NCBI GenBank assembly: GCA_023664665.1
Contig: JAMPEY010000032.1
Location: 1-34,964 of the forward strand
Source of the DNA: Lachnoclostridium sp.
Lineage (GTDB): Bacteria > Bacillota > Clostridia > Lachnospirales > Lachnospiraceae
Length of the DNA stretch: 34,964 nt
Reading direction: 5' to 3'
In this document: in pieces, positions 14,097 to 22,900 of the stretch
Position numbering within the stretch: position 1 is the stretch's first letter
Layout of the letters: each line of letters starts with the position of its first letter
Made by a program: the position numbers and the translations under genes
Notes under the pieces: model-generated
Databases searched by the model: none
What the model was told of the DNA's origin: nothing
Seen by the model: only the letters and a program-made list of their open reading frames with translations

Positions 14097-14287
14097 GGAA
14101 TGAAGGTTTTCTAAGGTCGGAAAGAACCCAACCTAAGAAAATCTAAATCATTCCGGGAATGAAGATTTTCTAAGGTCGGAAAGAACCCAACCTAAGAAAA
14201 TCTAAATCATTCCGGGAATGAAGGTTTTCTAAGGTCGGAAAGAACCCAACCATAGCGCTGAAGCGCATGGAAAATCTAAATCATTCC
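14097..14287 (+). repeat. Tandem 59-bp hairpin repeat, three units
   Basis: Units start at 14097, 14156 and 14215. Each begins GGAATGAAG and ends AATCATTCC and folds into one long imperfect stem (GATTTTCTAAGGT against ACCTAAGAAAATC). The third unit is longer because its right arm contains an additional GCGC-T-GAA-GCGC mini-hairpin. The array starts 9 bases after the DUF1015 stop. No T-run follows any unit. Together with the hairpin at 14289-14314 it accounts for most of the gene-free interval 14089-14424. Confidence 0.85.
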
Positions 14288-14288
14288 G

Positions 14289-14314
14289 GGAAGAATCCGC
14301 AAGCGGATTCTTCC
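14289..14314. repeat. Perfect 12-bp inverted repeat
   Basis: GGAAGAATCCGC (14289-14300) and GCGGATTCTTCC (14303-14314) with only two bases between. It directly follows the 59-bp hairpin array. Confidence 0.7.
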
Positions 14315-14387
14315 GAGTTTGTACGAATTGTTTGTGTCTGATGAGCAGGCATGACGGGAAGTGTGAAAAGATTTTCATATTGTGTGT

Positions 14388-14416
14388 CGCCAACAAAAAA
14401 GGCGGCGGGACGGAGG
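14388..14416 (+). promoter_or_regulatory. Leader hairpin and ribosome binding site of glgB
   Basis: GTCGCC and GGCGGC pair around a short loop, followed by GGGACGGAGG and an 8-base gap to ATG 14425. A similar hairpin-plus-SD arrangement (GTCGCC..GGCGGC GGAATGGAGAGG) precedes the YgjP-like gene at 10042-10072. Confidence 0.45.
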
Positions 14417-14424
14417 TTATTATT

Positions 14425-16728
14425 ATGACAAATAAACTGTATAAATTGATGAATTGGGCAAAGATAGAGGAAATCATGTATTCGGAATGTGACAATCCCC
14501 ATGAGCTGCTGGGACCTCACAAAGCCGGAAGCCAGACTCTTTTGCAGGCATATTTTCCCGGCGCTTTAAAGGTTGCGGTGCAGTGGGACTTTGAGGAGGA
14601 CACACAAGACCATAAAGAAGCCAAGATGGAGGTCGCTGAAGAGGAAGGATATTTTGCGGCGTTAATTCCCGTAAAAGAATTAGGATTTTACCGCTATGTG
14701 GTGACTTATCCCGAGAAAAAGACATGGGTGACGGGCGACCCTTACCGCCATAAAATCCAGATTACGGAAAGCGATGTGGAGAAATTCAAAAACGGAATCC
14801 ATTATACCGTTTATGAAAAGCTTGGAGCACATCCCATGACCTTGGACGGAGAATCCGGGACTTATTTTGCGGTCTGGGCTCCGAACGCCATGCGAATCAG
14901 TGTGGTAGGCGATTTCAACGGATGGGACGGACGCATTCATCAAATGCGCAGAATCAAGGATGCGGGTATTTTTGAGCTTTTTGTGCCCTGCGCAAAATGT
15001 GGGGATAATTACAAATTTGAAATTAAGTTGAAGACGGGGCTTACTTATTTAAAGTCGGACCCTTACGGTAACGCGGCTCAGATGAGACCGGAAAACGCCT
15101 CCGTAATTGCCGATTTAAATGCTTTTCGTTGGGAGGACGCCGAATTCATCAAAAATCGCGAAAAATTCCAGACGGGCAATGCGCCTATAAGCGTATATGA
15201 AATGTATCTGGGGTCCTTTGTGGAGCCGAAGCAGGGGAAGGCTTATGCCAATTACAGGGAAATTGCCCCCGAAGTAATCTCCTATGTAAAAGAGATGGGA
15301 TATACTCATGTGGAGTTAATGCCGGTGATGGAGCATCCTCTTGACGGTTCATGGGGATATCAGGTTATCGGTTATTATGCTCCTACGGCGAGATACGGTT
15401 CTCCCGAAGACTTTATGTATTTTGTCAACGAACTGCATAAGGCGGGGATTGGCGTGATTCTGGATTGGGTTCCGGCACATTTTCCGAGAGATGCTTACGG
15501 GCTTTCCAATTTTGACGGAACCTGTCTTTATGAGCATCAGGACCCCAGACAGGGCTGTCATCCCCATTGGGGAACATTGATTTACAATTATGGCAGACCG
15601 GAGGTGTCCAATTATCTGATTGCCAATGGGCTGTTCTGGGTGGAAAAATTTCATGCGGACGGAATCCGTATGGATGCTGTGGCAAGCATGCTCTATCTGG
15701 ATTACGGCAAAAACGACGGAGAGTGGGTTGCCAATATGTATGGCGGGAAGGAAAATCTGGAAGCCATTGAAATGATCAGACATTTCAATTCCATTTTAAA
15801 GAAGCGTGACCCCGGCGTGCTGTCCATCGCAGAGGAAAGCACGGCGTTCCCCATGATTACCGGGGATATCAAGGAAGGCGGTCTGGGTTTCGACTTAAAG
15901 TGGAATATGGGCTTTATGAATGATTATTTAAGGTATATCCAGTATGACCCGTATTTCAGAAGCCATCATCACGGGGAATTGACATTCAGCATGATTTATG
16001 CTTACAGCGAGAAATTTATATTGGTATTCTCCCACGACGAGGTGGTGCACGGCAAAGCTACCATGGTGGGAAAGATGCCCGGAGAAAGGGAGCAGAAGTT
16101 TGCAAACTTACGCCTGACCTATGCTTATATGATGACCCATCCCGGTAAAAAACTGTTGTTTATGGGACAGGATATCGGTGAGTTTGACGAGTGGAACGAA
16201 GCCAGAAGAGTGGAATGGGATTTGAGGCAGAATCCCGAGCATGAGGGAATTGCCCTTTTGGTAAAAGATTTAAACGGTCTGTACAAAAGTCAGAAAGCGC
16301 TGTATGAACTGGACGGGGAGCCGGAAGGTTTTGAATGGATGAACAATATTTCCGGAGACGACTGTTATTTGTCCTATGTGAGAAACGGTTCCGACCCGGA
16401 GGATATGCTTTTAGTGGTGGCAAACTTTGCCGGAGTGGAGCAGGAGATTACCACGGGTGTTCCCTATGAGGGCAAATACAAGGAGATTTTCAATACCGAT
16501 AATATTAAGTATGGCGGAAGCGGTATAGTAAACGAAAGGGTAAAGAAGGCGCAGGATATCCGCTGGGATGAGAGAATGCAGTCCATTACCGTGAAGCTTG
16601 CCCCCCTGTCCCTGAGTATTTTACAGTTTATCCCTTATACGGAAGAGGAGCTGACAAAGGTAATCGAGCAGAGAATCCGCAAGCATACTCCGATAAAGAA
16701 GACTGCGCCCCGGAAGAGTAAAAAATAA
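14425..16728 (+). CDS. glgB: 1,4-alpha-glucan (glycogen) branching enzyme
   Basis: 767 residues. It moves alpha-1,4 chains to alpha-1,6 positions in glycogen, in the cytosol. ATG 14425 was chosen because GGAGG lies 8 bases upstream; the frame is open to 14332 without a better site. Two N-terminal CBM48-like modules (about 20-125 and 140-240, the latter with AVWAPNAMRISVVGDFNGWD) precede a GH13 barrel. The catalytic residues are Asp417 in DGIRMDAVAS, Glu470 in IAEEST and the aspartate of FSHDEVVHGK. Spacing of 53 residues between nucleophile and acid agrees with E. coli GlgB. No other glycogen genes are nearby. A promoter for the next operon begins three bases after the stop. Confidence 0.96.
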   Translation: MTNKLYKLMNWAKIEEIMYSECDNPHELLGPHKAGSQTLLQAYFPGALKVAVQWDFEEDTQDHKEAKMEVAEEEGYFAALIPVKELGFYRYVVTYPEKKTWVTGDPYRHKIQITESDVEKFKNGIHYTVYEKLGAHPMTLDGESGTYFAVWAPNAMRISVVGDFNGWDGRIHQMRRIKDAGIFELFVPCAKCGDNYKFEIKLKTGLTYLKSDPYGNAAQMRPENASVIADLNAFRWEDAEFIKNREKFQTGNAPISVYEMYLGSFVEPKQGKAYANYREIAPEVISYVKEMGYTHVELMPVMEHPLDGSWGYQVIGYYAPTARYGSPEDFMYFVNELHKAGIGVILDWVPAHFPRDAYGLSNFDGTCLYEHQDPRQGCHPHWGTLIYNYGRPEVSNYLIANGLFWVEKFHADGIRMDAVASMLYLDYGKNDGEWVANMYGGKENLEAIEMIRHFNSILKKRDPGVLSIAEESTAFPMITGDIKEGGLGFDLKWNMGFMNDYLRYIQYDPYFRSHHHGELTFSMIYAYSEKFILVFSHDEVVHGKATMVGKMPGEREQKFANLRLTYAYMMTHPGKKLLFMGQDIGEFDEWNEARRVEWDLRQNPEHEGIALLVKDLNGLYKSQKALYELDGEPEGFEWMNNISGDDCYLSYVRNGSDPEDMLLVVANFAGVEQEITTGVPYEGKYKEIFNTDNIKYGGSGIVNERVKKAQDIRWDERMQSITVKLAPLSLSILQFIPYTEEELTKVIEQRIRKHTPIKKTAPRKSKK

Positions 16729-16731
16729 TTG

Positions 16732-16760
16732 TTGACAAATACCTTTTCCGTAGGTATAAT
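16732..16760 (+). promoter_or_regulatory. Sigma-A promoter of the yceD-rpmF operon
   Basis: TTGACA (16732-16737), 17-nt spacer, TATAAT (16755-16760): full consensus in both boxes. It starts right after the glgB stop codon; the predicted leader is about 70 bases. Confidence 0.85.
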
Positions 16761-16787
16761 GAATCAGTGTGCAACATGCAGAGGATG

Positions 16788-16821
16788 TACAGCATACATG
16801 TATGTTGTGCATGTAGCTGTA
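16788..16821 (+). promoter_or_regulatory. Leader hairpin before yceD
   Basis: TACAGC-A-TACATG pairs with CATGTA-GCTGTA, 12 base pairs with one bulged A and a 9-nt loop. It ends four bases before the AGGAG site of yceD, so it could affect translation of the operon that makes ribosomal protein L32. Confidence 0.5.
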
Positions 16822-16835
16822 GCATAGGAGCTGAT

Positions 16836-17363
16836 ATGTTAATCAATTTATCCGATGTCTTAACATTAGAAGGAAAAACAGCGGAATATACCGTGCCGAT
16901 AGAGCTGGAAAGCTTTAAGAGCAAATTAGGGGATTTCGCAGTGACGGACAAGACTCCCATAGCTTTTACTTTTGCCAATATCGGTATGGGAAAAGCCAAG
17001 ATGGAGGGTCGGGCAAAGATAAGTTTTGCCGCCGAATGTGACAGGTGCCTTACCCAAACGCCTGTGGACTTGGAGCTTTCCTTTGAGAGAATTGTGATTT
17101 CTCCGGATGTGCAAACAGAGGATGAGGAGGAATCGGACAGCCGTCAGTTTATGGAGGATTTCCGATTAGACACGGAAGCTTTTGTGTATCAGGAAATTTT
17201 GGAAAACTGGCCTATGAAGATTCTGTGCAGGGAAGACTGTAAAGGCGTGTGCCCGGTGTGCGGACAGAATCGGAATATGAAAGAATGCGGCTGTGACACT
17301 TTTGTGCCGGATCCCCGCATGGCAGTGATAGGTGATATTTTTAATGCGAATAAGGAGGTGTAA
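16836..17363 (+). CDS. yceD: YceD family (DUF177) protein
   Basis: 175 residues from ATG 16836 (AGGAG 5 bases upstream); the longer frame from 16767 would translate the leader hairpin. YceD proteins are nearly always encoded directly before rpmF; in plants and E. coli they are linked to 23S rRNA accumulation. The C-terminal half carries a cysteine cluster, CREDCKGVCPVCGQN and CGC, suggesting a metal site, and an earlier CDRC at about 69-72. rpmF starts three bases after the stop. Likely expressed from the strong promoter at 16732. Confidence 0.88.
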   Translation: MLINLSDVLTLEGKTAEYTVPIELESFKSKLGDFAVTDKTPIAFTFANIGMGKAKMEGRAKISFAAECDRCLTQTPVDLELSFERIVISPDVQTEDEEESDSRQFMEDFRLDTEAFVYQEILENWPMKILCREDCKGVCPVCGQNRNMKECGCDTFVPDPRMAVIGDIFNANKEV

Positions 17364-17365
17364 AG

Positions 17366-17545
17366 ATGTCTATTTGTCCTAAGAATAAATCTTCCAAGAG
17401 CAGAAGAGATAAGAGAAGAGCAAACTGGAAAATGAGTGTTCCCGCATTGGTAAAGTGCAGTAAATGCGGTGCTTTGATGATGCCTCACAGAGTTTGCAAG
17501 GCTTGCGGTTCTTACAACAAGAAGCAGGTCGTAAATGCTGACTGA
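17366..17545 (+). CDS. rpmF: 50S ribosomal protein L32
   Basis: 59 residues: SICPKNKSSKSRRDKRRANW start, basic N-terminus and a zinc ribbon made of Cys31, Cys34, Cys44 and Cys47 (CSKC and CKAC). This is the cysteine-containing form of L32, which binds zinc. AAGGAGG overlaps the yceD stop region just upstream, so the two genes are translated together. A terminator follows 17 bases after the stop. Confidence 0.96.
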   Translation: MSICPKNKSSKSRRDKRRANWKMSVPALVKCSKCGALMMPHRVCKACGSYNKKQVVNAD

Positions 17546-17561
17546 TATTTTGGCAGAACAG

Positions 17562-17608
17562 GACCTTTCCCTATGGGAGAATTTTTCCCTATGGGGAGGG
17601 TCTTTTTT
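17562..17608 (+). terminator. Rho-independent terminator after rpmF
   Basis: GACCTTTCCC (17562-17571) pairs with GGGGAGGGTC (17593-17602), two G-U pairs included, followed by six T. A repeated TTTCCCTATGGG in the loop offers alternative folds. Confidence 0.8.
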
Positions 17609-17620
17609 GTAATTTTTTAC

Positions 17621-17649
17621 TTGATTTTTGCATAGGGGTCTAGTATATT
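17621..17649 (+). promoter_or_regulatory. Candidate promoter of plsX
   Basis: TTGATT (17621-17626), 17-nt spacer, TATATT (17644-17649), right after the rpmF terminator. The predicted start near 17656 excludes the upstream GTG at 17658 as a leadered start and supports ATG 17694. Confidence 0.6.
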
Positions 17650-17693
17650 AAAATAAGGTGTTTGGCTATAGTATTTTGGAAGGGAACGGACAG

Positions 17694-18704
17694 ATGGCTG
17701 ATTTTGTAAATGTGGCGGTGGACGCCATGGGCGGCGACAATGCTCCTGCGGAGATTGTGAAGGGTGCAGTGGAAGCCATAAATGAAGACAAGAGGGTCAA
17801 GGTCTTTCTGGTGGGAAAAGAGCCTGCCATCAGGGAAGAGCTGAAGAAGTATACCTATAAGGAAGAGCAGCTTGAAATCGTACACGCAGGGGAAGTAATT
17901 GAAATGGCGGAGCCTCCGGTTATGGCAATCCGCAAGAAAAAGGATTCCTCCATTGTAAAAGCTATGTATATGGTGAAAGACGGAAGCTGTGACGCTCTTG
18001 TGTCCGCCGGAAGCACCGGTGCTGTGCTGGTAGGCGGACAGATTATTGTAGGCCGTATCAAGGGTGTGGAGAGACCGCCCCTTGCTCCGCTGATTCCCAC
18101 GGCAGACGGTGTGAGTCTGTTATTGGACTGCGGCGCGAATGTGGACGCAAGACCTTCGCATCTGGTGCAGTTTGCCAAGATGGGCAGCGTATATATGGAA
18201 AATGTCATGGGAGTAAAAAATCCCAAGGTGGGTATTGTAAACATCGGTGCGGAGGAAGAGAAGGGAAATGCTCTGGTAAAGGAAACATATCCGCTTTTAA
18301 AAAATTGTCCCGACATTAATTTTGTGGGAAGCGTCGAGGCGAGGGATATTCCCGCCGGAGCGGTGGATATTGTGGTATGCGAGGCGTTTGTGGGAAATGT
18401 TATCCTGAAAATGTACGAGGGCGTGGGCGGAATCCTGATTCAAAAAATAAAGGGAAGCATGATGACTTCCCTGCGCAGCAAGATAGGCGCAATGTTGGTA
18501 AAGCCCGCTTTGAAAAGGACATTGAAATCTTTTGATTTGGAAGAGTACGGCGGTGCGCCCCTTTTGGGCTTAAACGGTCTGGTGGTTAAGACGCACGGAA
18601 GCAGCAAGGCAGTTGAAATCAAAAACTCCGTTTTGCAGTGCATTACATTTAAGGAGCAAAAGATTAACGAAAAAATCAAGGAGAAGATTGTCCTTGAAAA
18701 TTAA
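17694..18704 (+). CDS. plsX: Phosphate acyltransferase PlsX
   Basis: 336 residues from ATG 17694, preceded by GGAAGGGA. PlsX makes acyl-phosphate from acyl-ACP, the first step of phospholipid synthesis in most Gram-positives, at the inner face of the membrane. The start [32 protein letters not shown] and [20 protein letters not shown] are characteristic. acpP, encoding the carrier of its substrate, starts 26 bases downstream. The rpmF terminator and a separate promoter lie in front of it, so the lipid genes can be expressed apart from L32. Confidence 0.96.
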   Translation: MADFVNVAVDAMGGDNAPAEIVKGAVEAINEDKRVKVFLVGKEPAIREELKKYTYKEEQLEIVHAGEVIEMAEPPVMAIRKKKDSSIVKAMYMVKDGSCDALVSAGSTGAVLVGGQIIVGRIKGVERPPLAPLIPTADGVSLLLDCGANVDARPSHLVQFAKMGSVYMENVMGVKNPKVGIVNIGAEEEKGNALVKETYPLLKNCPDINFVGSVEARDIPAGAVDIVVCEAFVGNVILKMYEGVGGILIQKIKGSMMTSLRSKIGAMLVKPALKRTLKSFDLEEYGGAPLLGLNGLVVKTHGSSKAVEIKNSVLQCITFKEQKINEKIKEKIVLEN

Positions 18705-18730
18705 ATAAAACAAGAAAGAAGGAACAAAAT

Positions 18731-18961
18731 ATGGAACTTGAAAAGCTGAAAAAAATCATTGCCGAGGTACTGAATGTAGACCCGGAGGAAATTAAACCGG
18801 AGACAACTTTTACCGATGATCTGGGAGCTGATTCTTTAGATGTGTATCAGATTATTATGGGAATCGAAGAAGAGTTTGATATTGAGATTCCGGCTGAGAC
18901 TGCAGAACAGATTGCTACAGTGGATCAGGCTGTAGAGATGATTAAGAAAGCTTTGAACTAA
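18731..18961 (+). CDS. acpP: Acyl carrier protein
   Basis: 76 residues, acidic. The phosphopantetheine attachment serine is Ser35 in LGADSLD; the following helix reads [16 protein letters not shown] in place of the more usual VELVMALEEEF. It carries growing acyl chains for fatty acid synthesis and donates them to PlsX. AGAAGGA is 7 bases before the ATG. A terminator with a 7-8 bp stem follows the stop. A dedicated secondary-metabolite carrier is unlikely given the plsX neighbour. Confidence 0.95.
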   Translation: MELEKLKKIIAEVLNVDPEEIKPETTFTDDLGADSLDVYQIIMGIEEEFDIEIPAETAEQIATVDQAVEMIKKALN

Positions 18962-18976
18962 ATCTGAATGTTATGG

Positions 18977-19019
18977 TATTCCCGGATTGAGTCTATGATT
19001 TCTATTCGGGAATATTTTT
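18977..19019 (+). terminator. Rho-independent terminator after acpP
   Basis: TATTCCCG (18977-18984) pairs with CGGGAATA (19007-19014), followed by five T; the loop is long (22 nt). Confidence 0.65.
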
Positions 19020-19025
19020 CGTTTT

Positions 19026-19204
19026 GCGGAATCAGGGAGGTTAGGGTGAAAAGAATTTCTAATTGCCTTTGGCAATTTTCACTCGCAGCAAGAGCTGCTT
19101 CGTGAAGAAATTCTATGTTTCACCCCGAAAAACGCCTGAAGTGCGGCGTTTTTCATCCGGATTTGAGATTCCGCTGAAGCGGAATCAGGGAGGTTAGGGT
19201 GAAA
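19026..19204 (+). repeat. 153-bp duplication in the rnc translation start region, with structured insert
   Basis: The 26 bases that carry the rnc ribosome binding site and GTG start (19179-19204) are present a second time at 19026-19051. Between them is a multi-hairpin segment: outer arms GTGAAA..GAATTTCT / AGAAATTC..TTTCAC, inner hairpins AATTGCC-TTT-GGCAATT and GCAGC-AAGA-GCTGC, then the hairpin AAAAACGCC / GGCGTTTTT (19128-19154), then GATTCCGC-TGAA-GCGGAATC just before the real ribosome site. The first GTG (19046) opens a frame of 19 codons only. The insert resembles 9945-10030. Confidence 0.75.
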
Positions 19205-19924
19205 GGCATTATATCAGAAAAATACACATTGGAAGCCTTGGAAGACAAAATAGGCTATAAATTTAACAATAGGGCTTTTTTAAAGCAGGCGTTGACCCAC
19301 AGCTCTTTTGCCAATGAACAGAAAATCAACAAAATCGGGAACTATGAGCGGGTGGAATTTCTGGGGGATGCAGTGCTTGAATTGGTGTCCAGCGAGTTCC
19401 TTTTTAAGGAGCATCCCGACATACCGGAGGGAGAACTTACCAAACTGCGGGCGTCCATGGTGTGCGAGCCTGCGCTGGCATTCTGTGCCAATGACTTGGA
19501 GCTGAAGAATTTTATTTTGCTTGGAAGGGGCGAGGAGAGTACCGGCGGAAGAAACCGGGACAGTATTATTTCCGATGTGATGGAGGCCGTGATTGGCGCC
19601 ATTTATCTGGACGGGGGAATGGAGCCTGCCAGAGACTTTATCAGTCGATTCATATTGTCCGATTTGGAAGATAAGAGCCTTTTTTATGACAGTAAAAGCA
19701 ATCTGCAGGAACTGATACAGGGTAAATTAAAAAAAGAATTTCATTATGAACTTTTAGAGGAAAGCGGACCGGAGCATGACAAGGTATTTCAGGTGGAATT
19801 GTTCATGGAGGGAGAGAGCCTTGGCAGGGGAAGCGGAAAAAGCAAAAAGGCGGCGGAGCAGCAGGCGGCATATAAAGCGCTTCTGCTATTGAGGGATAGA
19901 GGATATGTATTTAAAAAGTATTGA
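19199..19924 (+). CDS. rnc: Ribonuclease III
   Basis: 241 residues from GTG 19199 (GGGAGG upstream). It cleaves double-stranded RNA, including rRNA precursors. The RNase III signature NYERVEFLGDAVLELV is at 49-64, with Glu53 and Asp57 as metal ligands, and DVMEAVIGAIYLDGG supplies the second acidic pair. A double-stranded RNA-binding domain occupies about 165-236 and ends in KKAAEQQAAYKALLLL. The smc start overlaps the 3' end by 20 bases. The leader holds a decoy copy of its own start site and a terminator-like hairpin, which could limit expression. RNase III could also act on the many hairpin transcripts of this region. Confidence 0.95.
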   Translation: MKGIISEKYTLEALEDKIGYKFNNRAFLKQALTHSSFANEQKINKIGNYERVEFLGDAVLELVSSEFLFKEHPDIPEGELTKLRASMVCEPALAFCANDLELKNFILLGRGEESTGGRNRDSIISDVMEAVIGAIYLDGGMEPARDFISRFILSDLEDKSLFYDSKSNLQELIQGKLKKEFHYELLEESGPEHDKVFQVELFMEGESLGRGSGKSKKAAEQQAAYKALLLLRDRGYVFKKY

Positions 19925-22900
19925 GGTACACGGTTTCAAATCATTTGCAAATAAAATAGTCTTTCAGTTTCACAACGGAATCACGGGTATCGTGGGACCC
20001 AACGGAAGCGGAAAGAGTAATGTTGCGGATGCGGTGCGGTGGGTGCTGGGAGAGCAGAGAATCAAGCAGCTCCGCGGCGCCAGCATGCAGGATGTCATTT
20101 TCTCGGGAACAGAAACCAGAAAGCCTTTAAGTTATGCATATGTGGCGATTACTCTGGACAATTCCGACCACCAGCTTGCCATCGATTATGAGGAAGTGAC
20201 GGTTGCCAGAAGAATTTACCGTTCCGGAGAAAGTGAATATCTGATCAACGGTACGCTTTGCAGGCTCAAGGATGTGAATGAGCTTTTTTATGATACCGGA
20301 ATCGGCAAAGAGGGATATTCCATTATCGGTCAGGGTCAGATTGATAAAATTTTAAGCGGAAAACCGGAGGAGAGAAGGGAACTTTTTGATGAGGCGGCGG
20401 GCATTGTAAAATTTAAGCGCCGTAAGGCTGCGGCACAGACCAAGCTGGAGAGTGAGAAGCAGAATCTGGTCCGCGTGACGGACATTTTGGCGGAGCTTGA
20501 GAAACAGGTGGAACCCCTTGAAAAGCAGTCGGAAACCGCAAGGATTTATCTGCGCAAAAAGGAAGAGTTAAAAAAATTGGATGTCAATACTTTCCTGCTG
20601 GAAAACAAACGCTTAAGGGAGCAGCTTCAGAGCATTGAGGAGAAATATCAGGTCGCAAGCGGCGACTTGGAACAGACCACGGAAAAATATGAGGGCATTA
20701 AAGAAGAGTATGAGCGGATACAGGAAGAGATAGAGACTCTGGACGAGGCCATTGAACAGGCGAGAAACAGTCTTACCGACACAGGGCTTCTTAGGGGAAA
20801 GCTGGAGGGAGAAATCAATGTCTTAAAGGAGCAGATTAACTCTGCCAAAGGCAGTGAGACCCATTTGAGCAATCGAAAGAATACGCTGGAGGAAGAGATT
20901 GCTGCAGGCAATCAGGAAAAAGAAGCCATTCTCACGGATAAAAAAGATGTGGATGAAGATGTGCGGGAGATTACCGATACCGCCGAAAAGATGAGAGCGG
21001 AGCTGGAAGCGGTTCAGCAAAAAATCGAAGAGTTGAATCAAAGCATAGAAGACGGTAAAAATACCATTATCGGAGAATTGAACCAGCGTGCCGGCGTCAA
21101 GTCCAAGATGGGGCGTTTTGACAGCATGACCGAGCAGGTCAATATCCGCAGGGCAGAGCTGAATTCCCGGATTCTCCGCGCCAAATCCGATGAAGTGGCG
21201 AGGGAGGAGAACCTTAAGAATCTGGAAGAAATTTTCCAAAAGGCAAGCGAGGAGCTGGCTCTTTTGAACGAGCAGGAGGCTTCCTGCGAAAAAGAGCTGG
21301 GAGAGATGAAGGGAACCCTTGCGGGAACGGATGCCAAACTTCGGGAAGATCAGAGCCTGTATCATCAGGAAAAATCCAAGTTGGAAGCCCTGACCAATCT
21401 GACGGAACGCTATGAGGGATACGGCGGCAGCGTAAAGAAGGTTATGGAGCAGAAGGATAAGGAAAAAGGCATCGTAGGTGTGGTTGCGGACATTATCAAG
21501 GTGGAAAAAAAGTATGAAACCGCCATTGAGACCGCGCTTGGCGGAAATATCCAAAATATTGTCACGGATAATGAGGACACTGCCAAAAAGATGATTGCCT
21601 ATTTAAAGACGAATCGTCTGGGCAGAGCTACCTTTCTGCCCCTTACCAGCATTACCCATCCTCAGGAATTTAAAAATTCCGATGCGTTAAAGGAAAAGGG
21701 CGTCATCGGCATGGCGGATGAAGTGGTGCAGACGAAGGACAAGTACCGCAATGTGGCAAAAGCCATGCTGGGGCGCATTGTCGTGGTGGACAATGTGGAT
21801 AATGCCGTAAAGATTGCCCGTAAATTTGACTATGGCATCCGTATGGTAACTTTGGAGGGAGAACTTCTGGTGCCGGGAGGAGCCATCAGCGGCGGCGCTT
21901 TTAAAAACAGCAGCAATTTATTAGGACGAAGGCGTGAAATAGAAGAACTTGAAAAAAATGTAAAGGGGCTTTTTGAGGCCATTCAGGAAGGAAATCAAAG
22001 AATAAGCGATATCAAAGAGAGAAGAAATAAGCTCAGGATGGATGTGGAGACCATAAAGTCCGATATCCAGCAAAAGATTATAGAACAGAATACCGCAAGG
22101 CTGAATATCAGTCAGGCAAGAGAACGAATGGAAGAGGAAGCACAGAGCGTTCAGTCTTTGAAGAAAGAAGAACAGGAAATCGAGAGCCGGATTTTGGAAA
22201 TCAAGGAGAGCAAGGCTTCCATTCAAAAAGAGCTGGCGGACAGCGAGGCGTTGGAAAAGAGGACGCAGGAACAGATTCTTGTCTTTCAGGAAGAATTGGA
22301 GCAGATGAGAGAACGGGAGACTCAGGCGGCTACAAAGGTGTCCCAATGGGATTTGAAGGTTGGAAAGCTGCGGCAGGAACAGCAGTTTAAACAGGCTAAT
22401 GTGGACCGTATCGAGGGAGAAATCAAACAGAGGCAGGCGGAGCTTTCCGAGATTCTCACTGCGCTTTCGGAAAATGCTTCCGAGGTGGAGCGGAAGAAAC
22501 AAAATATTCTGGAGTTGGAGAAAACCATTACCGCATCCTATGACGAACAGAATGAATCGGAGAAGCTGCTGAAGGAAAATGTGGTTCGCAAAGAAGAGCT
22601 CGGCACAAAACAGAAGAACTTTTTTAGGAGCAGGGAGCAGTTGTCCGAGCAGATGAATTCTCTGGATAAGGAAGTGTACCGTCTGAATGCCCAGAGGGAG
22701 AAATTGCAGGAGTCTGTGGAAGCCCAGATTAATTATATGTGGGCGGAATATGAGATTACTTTAAGCGATGCGGCGTCCATGCGGGATGAGGAAATGACAG
22801 ATTTATCCGCGATGAAGAGCGAGATCAGCTCTTTGAGGGAACAGATTAAGAAGCTGGGTGATGTGAATGTCAATGCCATTGAGGATTACAAAAACTTGAT

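Noticed and set aside
14097..14287. Possible CRISPR array
   Set aside because: Units follow each other directly with no unique spacers, and each unit is one hairpin.
17658..17693. Upstream GTG start for plsX
   Set aside because: Falls almost at the predicted transcription start and lacks a ribosome site; ATG 17694 has GGAAGGGA and matches the family N-terminus.
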